A DNA stretch of 64,000 nt from positions 1 through 64,000 of the forward strand of contig RQTK01000436.1 in NCBI GenBank assembly GCA_003991915.1. The letters are read 5' to 3'. Numbering within the stretch: position 1 is the first letter of the stretch; each line of letters starts with the position of its first letter. A program made the translations under genes and the position numbers. This document shows positions 28,501 through 40,182 of the stretch, piece by piece. The notes under the pieces were generated by a model, which worked only from the letters and a program-made list of their open reading frames with translations, ran no database searches and was not told the DNA's origin. The DNA is from Elysia chlorotica (lineage: Eukaryota; Mollusca; Gastropoda; Plakobranchidae).

Positions 28501-30854
28501 TGATCGGCAGTTACAGGTGACTTTGCATTTGCATCGCTTTCTTTGACAATTTTTTAAATTCTATACAAATACCATTGTTTTATATTCTAAATCAGTAGAA
28601 CTCTGAGAAGTGGTGGATATTGATGGTAAACTCATACATGAACTATCATTTTGAAAGTATATTATGCCTAGTTAAAATAAAGAAAAGATTGTTTACACAT
28701 ATAGCTTTTACAAGTCAAAGGTTTCGAGGAAAATTATACATAATTTATTACATAAGCTACAAATGTACACCATACTAAGCGTTATAAACATCACATTCGA
28801 CATCCAGGTGTGTGGATTTGTTGCCTGCCCCTGGTTTGACATTCGATACATCGCCGACAACACTGTCTGTGGGCACAAATGTGACTCTGAAGTGCAGCAT
28901 ACCCCTGCACAACATCCCTTACAAAGACGATATACCCAGCTCAACACCATGGACATTTGAGTGGATCCGAAACGGCAGGAGAATTTTAAATGATACCGAA
29001 GACAGTCTCTGTACTATATCCAACTTAAGCTCTGACAAAGAAGGTAGATATGAGTGCGTGTTCAACATTGGGAGCGTGCGTTCTGCGAAAAGTGCTGCGT
29101 TAGACATCACGATTCGGCCCCTCACGACACCAGTCTTGACCGCACCACAGGCGGATGTTTCCATAGGAGAGTTTGTAAATCTGACATGCTCTACCACAAG
29201 CCCAGGAGACAAACTGTACGAGTGGACTTTGCCCTCTGGCTCAACACTTCAGACGTCTGAAGAAATCTTGTCTTTCCAGATGACAGGGTGGCAAAACCTG
29301 GGCTTCTATACGTGCAGGGTGATCATCCAGGCTATCACATCGACATCGTTAAGCAGCACGCCGTTTCAGGTGGGTTTGAAACTCGTCGACCCCTTGCTGA
29401 ACATTACAGGAGACATGACATCTTTCGGGGTGAACGAAACTGTGGAGCTGAGGTGCAGCACGCCGGACAGTTCGACCTTCCAGTGGCTCGTCTACAAGTG
29501 GCTCAAGGATGGCGCGGAGATCACTTGTTGTGGAGCAGAGCTCAGCCTTCTCGTGGCCAACGCTTCTATTGAAGGTGTTTACAAATGTTTCACCGTGTAT
29601 GGGGTAAAACAATCGCAGCACAGCAACGAGATAGCGGTCCAGTACCGGTGGTCCACAGTGCCTCAGCTACAGGTTAACACGAGTACTCTCTCGCCGGGCT
29701 TTGCGGCCGAGCTGATGTGCTCGTCTGCTGAGCCAGGAACCGCAGGCTTTGAGCTACTAAAGGGAGATCAGGTCGCTCAGGTGGTCACCGCGCAATGCTC
29801 CACTTCTGACGCGTCACTAGACCAACAGTGTTGGAGTTTGGCAGCTGATAGACCCAGCATCACAGGGACATACGTCTGCAGGGTAATCATCGCAAACAGC
29901 TTGTCACCTTTGTCAAACTCTGTCATCATCACAACGGAAGATATTGAAACACCGACAATCACTGCGGACCCGTCTGGCGATACTATAGAGAACAGCATTA
30001 CTCTGAACTGTAGCGCAGACACCACAGTTGCCGTTAACTATCCTCAGCTTGTATACGTTTTTGAAGTCAAGACGAGAAACGGAACAGTAAAGACAGTTAT
30101 GGAGGGTGCAGATCAGTTATTGAACATAACTTCTTTCACATCTACCGACGAAGGAAACTACTGGTGCTTGCTGAAGAACGACTGGCTGCTCTCTAACAAG
30201 AGCAATGTCATATACCTGGCCCATGTCAAATATGAAGTTAAAATCAAATCGACTGCAGTGTTTATACCAGAACATAAAGAAGTCACTGTCACCTGCTCTC
30301 CATCATGGAATGAATCTGCGCCGCACATGTTCAGGTGGTTCAGAGACACGAACCAGATAAACTCGCAGGCAGAAAGATCCATCGTGATACAGAACTTCAG
30401 CACAAGGGACGAAGGCGACTATAGTTGCCAGGCGTACCGGTCGGGGTCTGGGGAGTGGGTCTCCAGCAACACCACAGCCCTGGCGTTGTCCGCGCCGTAC
30501 CAGGTCTGCTCGTGCCCGTGCGCCAACAGCACGCCGGAAGTGGAGCTCACGCAGGCGCTCATCGAGCAGGCCGCGTCCCAGATCAGGGAGCAGCTCGTCG
30601 TCAGAGACAGCCTGTCGCAGCGGGTACGGTCCAAGACGAGCGCTGAGGACCACAGAGCCACGTCCACGGCCTGCGGCGGCGCGACCATTCTGCTGCTCGT
30701 CGTCATCATCGCGTTCGTCATCTACATCGACGGGGTCAATCTGGTCAAGCTGAGAAAACCCTGGAGAGGCGTCGACTCAAAACACCAGAACATGAGGAAA
30801 CTTAGAGGAAGCAAAGGGCCTAAACCAGGGCCAGAAAAATACGAGAGAATGTAG
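25569..30854 (+). CDS. Transmembrane receptor: C-type lectin domain, half EGF, six Ig domains
   Basis: Five exons, 25569-25608, 26565-26785, 27855-28021, 28298-28516 and 28808-30854, agree in phase and give about 897 residues. Order: signal peptide (MIKLICVVIVWTSGQ); a C-type lectin domain at about residues 25-200 with ASAC, GRWDW, HEPNNM (the EPN sugar/Ca2+ motif), DGC, and HYFFC, but no WND; an EGF-like piece (DLNEC to GSYRC) whose last cysteines are absent; six Ig domains in the one large exon, each ending YxC (YECVF, FYTCRV, VYKCFT, TYVCRV, NYWCLL, DYSCQA); a CSCPC stalk; a transmembrane helix (ATILLLVVIIAFVIYI); and a basic tail of about 41 residues with no ITIM or ITAM. There are about 16 N-glycosylation sequons. 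I infer a type I surface recognition or adhesion receptor; ligand unknown. Exon 4 acceptor and exon 1 are the least certain parts. Confidence 0.78.
26900..26962 (+). mobile_element. Small SINE fragment in the lectin/Ig gene
   Basis: GGTCTCAGTATAATGTGACC followed by AGAGAAGACAGAAGTCA matches the reference SINE across the head/body junction. It lies in intron 2. Confidence 0.55.
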
Positions 30855-33800
30855 TAGGGTTTTAGAGTCACGAAAATATGACACCAATGTACTTTAAGCG
30901 ACAGCTCAATCTTCTGTATAGATATGATAGAACTTCATTCTATCCAACTACCTGACAATGTTTTAAATCTCATTGCAGAAACAGAAATATAATTGTTAAA
31001 AATGTTCAGACACAATCCCCCTTTGATTTAAATGTAATTGATCTTCAACAGTGCGATAATAATCCAAAGCATAAATATAAATTTTTTTAAAGTTCTAAGA
31101 TGAAAAAGCGTGTCCTTTTTTTTCCATTTTAAGTCAACTTTAAGAGGACATTTCTCTTTCTATCTTGAATACTATGGTTGTAAAACTTTAAGCTTGTGAT
31201 TCATGTATGGTAATCCAATTATTTGCCGCGTATAGTTCTTGCTGTAAGCGGACTAAACATTAAAAATTCACCTCTCTACAGTTCATTATTTTACAACTAA
31301 TTAAATAATTATGGGTAATAATATTTTCCTAAAATTTTTGTAATTTATAAAAGCATTAGTTTTATTGCATAGTTTGTCCACTGTGCATTTTAATCCAATA
31401 CAATACTAAGTCACAAAATAGCAATAAACAAAAGAAAGCGTAATAAATTTGATTTTATATCAATACACAAAACAGTAATCTGTCATTCATGAATTTTACG
31501 CTACTTTAAATATTAACACAAACCAAAACCACAGATTGACATTTAAAAATTAATCTGACTTCAACCATCTAATTGAATTTCTTGTTTCGTTAAAAGAACA
31601 ACAACATCAGAATAACACTTCTGCAAATTTCAAGACATTGGAGAAAAAAATGCTAATAAAAATGGAACATATGTTTCTTTATTTCCACTTCGTACATGTA
31701 TATGTGTGTACTCAGCCACTGCAATAAAGCTACAACCATCTTATAAAGTAGAAAATAACAGTTCATATTTACAAAACATAACCACTGTGATTTATATAGA
31801 ATTTCTCTCCACTTTTCGAGCAGAGGCTTAGAGCATGCACAATAATTAATGAGACAACTCAGAGAAATTCTTCGAGATTACACTAGATAATTCCATACTT
31901 TTTATATGAGGATCCTTTTATAAGACAACAAAAAAGGCATCCAGTTAGGCGATAATTGAACAAGTTTCAGTTATTCACGCTTTCTGTTAAGTATGACTGT
32001 AAATACACAAGCTACTTCCTCTGTCTGAGAAAAACACATCAATGATGCTCAGATAACCTTTATTGTGTTTTATAAGTCTAAATTTGCAAGCCTTCTAAAA
32101 AAAGCAGGAGCATTAACATAAATGATTTGTTTGATGTATAAAAATAGTGTATTTTTATATAGAAAATACAGTGGAACTAAAAGGTAAAGTGTCTTGTTTT
32201 ACCCTTAACAGATTTAACCTTGAAGTTGATTCTGGTTAGTTAAAATAAATATTATACATCTGATTGAGTCCTATACAAAAGACATAAAGAATGTTATCTT
32301 AACTTCAAAACAGCTTTTCCAAAGTTACAAACTAAATAGGATCAAAGAACATTAAGTATCTGGTGGAAACTGAAAATATGCTTCTGTTTATTTGCAATAT
32401 CAATAACATGGTACATTAATGACAAAAAAAATCCATTCAGTGAGGTCAATGAAGAAAAAAGCTATACAATGTTGAATCAAAAATATCGGGGTAAATTGTG
32501 ATTCAACAAGTTTTGATACAAAATAGTTATGTTAAAAATATTTCAACAAAGGTAGAAAAGGCACAAGAAGTAAAATTTATTTTTTTAAAGTAAAAGTCTT
32601 TTTTTTATATGTAAAATTAAATATATGAAAGAAATAGAGGGCAATTCGTGAACAGCTCAGACAATGGTTGCCATTTAGATGATGATCGAAGTTCCTATGT
32701 CTCAAAACATAGAGTGTGTTTTGTACAAATATGTTCATTAGCTCAGGCACAGTCTATAACTCAAGGAAAATAAAGGTATAACATATTTGAAAAACTACCT
32801 TGTAAAGCAGACTTTGACTTCACATACATCTACATCATGAGATGACTACACTGTGGAATTAGATTTCCATATATCATAAATAATTTTATAATATAGCTTA
32901 GATAAGATAAATCTAGATTATTACATTTTTTAAAGTCTCGTTTTGCATGAAATTATGCTATATGCAAAACATAAGATGTGGCTTAATATCCATTAAAGCA
33001 AAATTACTTTCCACATAACATCACAGAAATGTCAGAAAACATAGTGTTTAGAATATAAAAATTATCAGCACAATTATTTTTACTCAAATGCAAGGCTCCC
33101 CCCTTTTTGTTTCAAAAGCAACACATAGAAAAGTAAAGATTTCATTGTGGTCAACTGTTGCTGTGCATGTGGTTCAAATCATTTTTTAAATCACAGGCAT
33201 ATGATGAGGAAAGTGAATTTCACCAATTAAGTTTGGAATATGATAAAAGAATGGAAAAGCACAAGTAAAAATTGAAATATTTATGTACATCATAACAAAG
33301 AAAATAATGTATATGTAGCTCTATCTTTATTTTTTTTCTATTTTCTTTTTATTCATTTAAAATCATCACTGGCCTATGTATAAAATATCTCGAGGTCCTC
33401 TACACAGTTTAACAGTTTAATTTTTTCAGGTGCAAGCTGTGTTTCTACCGTAATTTAATATCCTTCTTGGTTTGGTCATAATAGTTCTCGAATGTTTTGC
33501 CCTCCATATGCCCACCAAAGAATCTCTGGAGACAAAGAGCCTGGCTTCACAAAAATTGTTTGCCAGAGTTTTAAAAACTAGAACAAGGGTTCCATTTACT
33601 CTAAAATAATGCAACAAAGTAGAGGTAGTTCAAAATGTATAATTATTATTTCTTTTAATACTTAATAAGTTGTAAGATAATCATCTAATTATCTTAAGTG
33701 ATTAAAACTCCCTTAGATAACCAAATAATTGACTTAATATCATGAAAATGCATGAAAATATTTTTTTAAACAGTTAAAAAAAGACAACGAAAAACACTCC

Positions 33801-33958
33801 AATTCCATGAACTTCACAGGAAAATATAACAGATGACCGAGCGAGCAAACACAATTTTTTTTTGGTCAAATGAAAGAAGACAGTTGGTAGTGAACATTTC
33901 ATAAGAATTTAATTACACAGTCATGGTTGAACCATGTATTCACATTTTCAAGACACAG

Positions 33959-34072
33959 CACTAGACATCCTCATGTCGATCAGAACAAACTTGTTGAAGT
34001 GGCACTAGACATCCTCATGTCGACCAGAACAAACTTGTTGAAGTGGCACTAGACATTCTGGTGTCGACTGAA
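33959..34072. repeat. 44-bp tandem repeat, 2.6 copies
   Basis: CACTAGACATCCTCATGTCG begins at 33959 and 34003, and a diverged third copy (CACTAGACATTCTGGTGTCG) at 34047, giving a constant 44-bp period. The first two units differ at one base. Confidence 0.9.
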
Positions 34073-34393
34073 CTTCACATTAGAAATGCGGTGCGGTACT
34101 CTCTAGGGGTCAAACTTTACCGTTTTTACCCTCAGGAAGGAAGGATTTTTGTAATATATTACTAACACTATCATTCTTTCCTTTAATTACCACATAACAG
34201 GGGACTAATAGGCTTTACATAAGCACACCATGAAGGAAAAAAAAAGGGGGTAGCGCCAACGTCTTGAAAGGGTTAACTCTATGAAAACGAAATTTCGTCC
34301 GCATGAATGAAAATAAATCAAAATTGTTTGATGGTTGGTTGGTTTCTTGGTTCAATCGCAACTACCCAAACTTGCAGACAGATTCCACAACTA

Positions 34394-34494
34394 ATGTCTG
34401 ATATTTTTTACCTGCTGCTACGGGGAGATAGATCAGAGTTAAAAGGACTCCTGTCTCAGCCTGTCACATTATACTGACACCAATCCAACCAGTA
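34394..34494 (-). mobile_element. SINE fragment
   Basis: The block GGACTCCTGTCTCAGCCTGT then CACATTATACTGACACCAAT matches the reverse complement of the reference SINE. The left part (TAATGTCTGATATTTTTTAC) is strongly diverged. Confidence 0.65.
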
Positions 34495-36804
34495 AAGAAC
34501 AAAACAAGCAGTTTGGTTCCTTCAAAAAGGTATGGATGCATCATTTACCTGTCATTTTCTTACAGGAACTTTGAGAAAAATTTCACCAAGGGAAGAAAGT
34601 TGCAAAATTTCCACCCAAAAAAAAACAGAGACAATAATCCATCACATGTAGAAACAATAATATAAAAGCATATCTTTGTTTTAACATGATATAAAAAAAA
34701 AAAACAATAACAAGAAAGCAATGAAAAGTTACAGGTTTCAATTATTTTTTGTTTCCTCCTGTTTTTTAAAGGTAAGAGAGGTGAAAGACATTGTTTTATC
34801 GACATAGCTCTTATTCATCTCAGATAATTATAATCATTAGGTTACAAAACATTCTTTCTTTTCAACAAAATACTTTGTGGTAATTATATTGAAGCAGAAG
34901 AGTAACAACTTTCAAAAACAAAGCAAGACATTTACATATATCTTAATTTCTTTTTTTACAGCCAATTATGTTTCTATTTGCCCTATTAAAAATGTGTTTA
35001 AATTATATCAAATTGTTCTGCATTCAAGTCCAAATCTTGATTTGGTTATTATAATCATTTCACACGACACACCGAATTGCTTTCCTTTTATGATATAGGC
35101 TAGACTTCACTTTGCTCCTTACAAATTTGTTTTTGACAGAAACTTTTATCTCTGCCTGCAATTTGCAATCAGAAATAAAATTAGATAGGTAATAGTTAAC
35201 TAAAGGCATGGCTTTTTAACCAGTACCCTTTTAATGTCATGCTTCAGTAATGGTTCCTTTTGACATGCACTATAGACTTCTGACTAATGTGAGCAAAGAG
35301 GTCAAAGGAAATTACTTCTGTTTAGGTCTGACACTCTGAAACTCATTTAAAATTGTATAATGAGGCAAAAACAGTTTCATGATCTTTTCTGTGCAAATGT
35401 TTGCGCGCGTGTGTGTGTCTATTAGAGGGAGCAGTCGATTAAATGAAGCACCATAACAAAATAAAAAGTCAGCAGGAATAGTTAAAATACACCTAATCAA
35501 TATCTAGACTAAAAGAAATTTGGAAACTGAAAAGAAGAGGGGCACTTGATCTATTCATGAAAGACAAAACTAATCCAGATTCTTTCATCATTATATCTGG
35601 ATCTGATCAAACTTAGCGTTAGTCTTGATTTCAAAGAAACTAAATCCAAACCTAAATAGATGTTATGTTTGTTGAGTCGATGATCAAGAAATTTAATTCC
35701 CAACAAATCTATGCACTGCATACAAATTGATATGTCTACATCACAAAAGAAAACTGATGGGTGGTAACTTTCCTTTAACCAAATTTTTAAGGAAACATCA
35801 GTTGAAATATGATGACAATACATTTATAAATTTAGTCATCATTCATATAGTATTACAACTTCTCACAACCAGAAAAGTATGACAGTGAAAGACAGTAAAA
35901 ACTACATTGTAAATATGTCTGTCTTGTGTTTTACAAGTATTGGTCCTCACTTTTATTTAAATACATTTAATAATCACCCATTGGTCCTTGAAATCTTTCT
36001 CAAATTGTATTGTATTGGTATAAAGAATGAGGCCCTTTTGTTATCACCATAATTAAATATTTTAGTGCAGTATTTTTCATAAATGCAAGTGTGCATATAT
36101 CCCTTTCACCACAATAAAAAAATCATTGTAAAGGCAGAGGCAAATAAGGTTTCAACAAAGCACTCACTTTACAGCAATATTAATTTATCCAGAAAAAACA
36201 AAAACAATAGTGGATAAGCCACAATGAACAATTTCCATTATTAAAATAAAAAAAAAGGATTAAGTAAGAACAATGCCCATGAGTTTCCTTTGTAGTTTAC
36301 ATCATCTTATGAATTTTATGGAAGGACACCCATCAGTTAGATTAGTGCAAGACATAACCAGTCATTATAGGCACTCATTTAATAGTGTGGGGAAAAAAAA
36401 AAATATATATATAATATATTTCTGTTTACATAGCTACACAAGGTTATCTAACATTTTATCATATTCTAGGGATTTTGATCTCTTCTTAAATGAAATCTAA
36501 TCATTGTGCCACTAGTTCTAATCAGTCAATTGGCAAAACATTCTACAAGAGCTATGTGAATTGTTTAATTTTCTTTTTGCAACACTGCTTCGTTAAATAT
36601 GTTAATATGTTTTTTGTTTGTAAATGTATTAAGAGTTTTAACAAAATCTTACATAATCAATTTATGTAAATACTACAAACAGTGTCAAATCTAAGGCTCC
36701 CATATAAGGTTGAAGGTACACTATTGTTTTACAAAAATTGAATAAAATCCAAGAAATCTTATTTTTCAATTCAATTTCCAGAGATTAAAAAAGAACACAT
36801 TGTT

Positions 36805-37790
36805 TTAGACTGATGAGCCGCTTGCTGCTCCTCGCATGAGGCCCGTGGTCTCTCTTGCTGATTTGGTGACGGGAGCCTTGCATAGTGGACAGTTGTTTCG
36901 ACACTGCAACCACTGAGTAAGACATCTGGAGACAGAACAAAAATATTGTGCTCTTAACTTTTGGATAAGAAGATTAATATTGATACATCACCCTTCAATT
37001 AGAGCTAGCCAATGTGCAATCTTTATAAATAATAGATTTATTTAGATAGATAGATTTTTCAATGCATATATATACTGCATTAAAAACAGATCGTTTATAC
37101 CTTTGTATACTTCCCTTTATTGAATTTTTGCAAAATATGGAATGGTCATGAAATCTTAAGTTTAGAAATGTCACCTTCATCCCTCTAATGAATTTTTTTA
37201 TAACTTATTTTATCTATTTAGAAGGAAGTAAAGTTTTCATTTCTTAAACTTAGAGTAATGAAACTTACTTGCTATGAAAGACATGACGACAGGTGCAAAT
37301 TGCTATTTTATCTCCCTTTGAGAAATCTTCTAAGCAAACTGAGCATGTCTGTGGAAACATAAGAATTAGAATTTTAGTTTTAGTTGAACTTTAACACACA
37401 AAAAAAAGAAGATAAAAATAAGATGATTTACTACCCATCTCCAAAAAATAAAGCAATCTTTATAAAAGTGAAGACTGCTCATCAGCTTTCAGTAACATTA
37501 AATACCATCTATCATTAGAATGTGGCACACATTTGATTTTTAATTTGTAGTGCTTTTGAATCATGAAAAAAATCTAAAAAGCCTTTTGGTATCAAAGATA
37601 TGCAAAGTGACGTATATATAAAAAGCACAATTTAATACTCAGGAGAGAAAGGAAATGAAGATTTAATTACACCTGCATAATTTATTACCTATACCCAATA
37701 AAACAATTTTTACAATCAAGTTGCTTTAAAATAAAAATAAAAAAAACTTACTTCATTTGATGAAGTTTTTGTCTTGGTCTTAAAAGTGCT
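36805..37790 (-). CDS. RING-H2 finger protein, RNF24/RNF122-like, C-terminal exons
   Basis: Three minus-strand exons, 37752-37790, 37269-37348 and 36805-36925, join in phase (donors GTAAGT, acceptors CAG) into 78 residues ending at TAA. The RING-H2 is complete: C-SV-C, then ICTCRHVFHSKC, then C-PL-C (C3-H2-C3), with LEDF after the second cysteine and a Trp (LTQWLQ) two turns before the last pair, as in E2-binding RING-H2 ligases. LEDF...C-x-H-x-FH-x-KCL and CPLC resemble RNF24 and RNF122, which are small membrane-anchored E3 ubiquitin ligases. The tail (KSARETTGLMRGAASGSSV) is not theirs as I remember it. The first exon listed is only 39 nt, Thr/Lys/Ser rich. Upstream exons, where a transmembrane segment would be, were not found, so the gene is 5' incomplete. 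Confidence 0.8.
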
Positions 37791-40109
37791 CTGAAGAAAG
37801 AAAAAAAAGAGGGCAAATTCAAATCTTTAAAGGGAATTTGATTGAAAAAGGTGTCTTGAAAGCAATTTGACTGTTTAATTTTTTCTGGAGACAAGAATTA
37901 ATAGAAGATCAGTTTCAAGTGACTTAAAATGGTTTGTACTCGTTGCTCCTGGTTGGTTACCAGTAGTCAATTTAACTTAATAGATCTGACATTAAAATGG
38001 GGATAAAACTTAAATGTTTGGAATGCAATTGTCTCCACTATGGTAATCCTTTTGAGCGGCACAGGCAGATAGGCTTTGCCGTGGTTGGCAACAAGCACTA
38101 AGATAAAACCAAATACATATATATATATATATATGACCACACAATTATAAGTATCATTCAAAACACATGTAACAAGTTTGAATAAGATATCTAAAGTTTT
38201 TCAAAAGAAAAGCTAAAGATTCTACCCCTCCTTAACCCCTCCCCCCAAAAACAAAACAAAACAACAACAACAAACAAACAAAAAAATTAATATCGACTAC
38301 AAAAGTTACTATTCTTTCAAAATTAACATGCATTAGATCACTTGTCTGTAACAAAAAATGAGCTAGGCTATATATCACAGACAAGTTTAGTGAAATTTAA
38401 ATTGGAACTGAAAGTAAATTTTCCGATCTATAAAAAGATATAATTTATGCTGTTACCTCTCAGTTTAGGAAAAGACCAATTTGAGACTCAGCTTCTTCCC
38501 AAATATTTTTCAGTTTGTCCCATGCTCTTTGACAGAGTCATAGGGAACTAAGATTTAGGGTCCTCATTTCAGTATGTTCAATAAATGAAAATAAAGAGAG
38601 CTTGGAAAATGAAACAACACAGGTTACAATAACATAACATTTTCTTCACCTCCCTATAGCCTTGGCTTTCTTGGGCCCCATTTCTACGCAACCTGTTCCA
38701 TTGAAAGGATAAAAGTGCAATGAGTATATATATATTACAAAAACTTCTGAAAAATGATAACGAAAAAACTTACTTTCATTCATACAATACAAAACAAAAT
38801 GTTTCCCTCCTTGATATTCAACCATACCATCAGGTTATTCAGCAACTGGATCAAAATGGATGCATTGTGGAAGCATTAAGTCTAAAAAAAAAAATCTCAA
38901 AATATTTACAAATAGGCAAAATAACATTATTCTTTAAACAAAAAATAAGTCGAACCTGCCCTCACGACCACTTTTCATTGACTCCCTTGCATTTTTTTCT
39001 GTATTTTGTTACTGATCAATGCGACCACTTGCTCAACGTGATCCCAGGAAGCCTATAATCCAATTAAAGCTCATCAAAATATGCTTATTACGACCAAGAC
39101 TGTGCGTGAGAGAGAGGGTGGGAAAAGGATCATGATCAACAAAAAGTTTCTGGCATTGAATTAATTTGCAAGTGACTAACAGCACCACCAGCGAGACAAA
39201 GAATGCGATAGAGGTTGGGTGGAAAAAATGGTTGGCCGTAAAGAACAGACAGTGCCTTTCTTTAAAAGCCAGTCTGTGTAACTGAAGATGATAGGGGTGG
39301 TTATGAGGAAAACTTTTAGTAAGAATGACGAGGAGAAACTTTGCAAGCGTCTAGATAATTTGACAGCGGGTCAACTTTATTGATTTTTCGTACCCAACAT
39401 CAGCGGCTGCTTACAAATGTCTTTCATAGATCTAATCGATCTTTTGGCATAAGTTAAACAATTCTCTCAGTCTAGAAACAGAACTTCCCTGCCCTTGCAT
39501 GGTGGTCAATTATCCAGGGGATTGGCTATTTATAAAAACAAGAACAGAGAATTTAAGTCCACCAGTCACATTCAAACTTTGAATAACGACAGCGACGGAG
39601 AAAAAAAAAAGTTTCAAGTCTACTAGTACTGCTCTTTGCATTAATCATGGCATCAGGCAAGAAACCAAATGCATTAACATTGCCTTAAAGAATGGACGTC
39701 ATCAAAATGTCAAATGCATGAAAGTCCCAACAAGAGATAGCTGTGCATTTCGGAGTTGGGAAAACAACAGAAAATCAAGAGAAAGGCATAATTCTCAGCA
39801 GAATTTGAGGCTGGTGCACTCATAAGTAAAAGGGAAACCAGAAGGAAAAGTTTTAGTAGGTACGTGGCAGTAGGAATAATGATGCAATTACATGTTCATA
39901 TATGTACATGTATGTCCTTGGTGTGTCTTTATTGCCAATGGCGACCACTTTTGGCTATGATCTTCAGTGGTTGGCATGGGCAGCTTCGACCATATTTTTT
40001 TTCTCTGTATTGTTTACTTCTTGCCCCATTTACCTCCACAAGTAAAAACAGAAGCAAAAACTCAACAAGAGAGTAAATGCTCCCACTCCTAGGAGAGGCA
40101 AGGATACCC

Positions 40110-40182
40110 TAAAGGAAATCGAGTGGTGTTCCATAGTCCACAATATATTCTGCTTGCATCTCCAGAGTTGAGTCAGACACGC
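40110..40182 (-). other. Orphan exon candidate, minus strand
   Basis: The minus strand has a strong acceptor (CCCATTCCTTTGCAG) followed by an open frame coding VSDSTLEMQAEYIVDYGTPL and three more residues to a TAG. It could be a terminal coding exon of an unseen minus-strand gene, or a 5' exon starting at the internal ATG. No family is recognised and no good donor follows. Confidence 0.25.

Larger units (their letters stand above)
30855..36804. other. Quiet AT-rich stretch: 3'UTR of the lectin/Ig gene, then possible long 3'UTR of the RING gene
   Basis: No exon is visible in nearly 6 kb. Plus-strand AATAAA signals at 31423 and 31442 could end the lectin/Ig transcript. From about 31.67 kb rightwards the reverse signal TTTATT recurs (31677, 35951 and others), so part of this may be the 3'UTR of the minus-strand RING gene ending at 36805. 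It is poor in repeats apart from a SINE fragment and a short tandem array, unlike the other spacers. Confidence 0.35.

Noticed and set aside
28919..30721. Several long antisense and alternative-frame open frames over the Ig exon
   Set aside because: They are shadows of the 680-codon Ig frame, which alone shows repeated domain motifs.
38460..38530. Short minus-strand open stretch (WDKLKNIWEEAESQIGLFLN) considered as an exon of the RING gene
   Set aside because: It ends in a stop before the only possible donor, its acceptor is weak, and it does not match the region expected in RNF24/RNF122.
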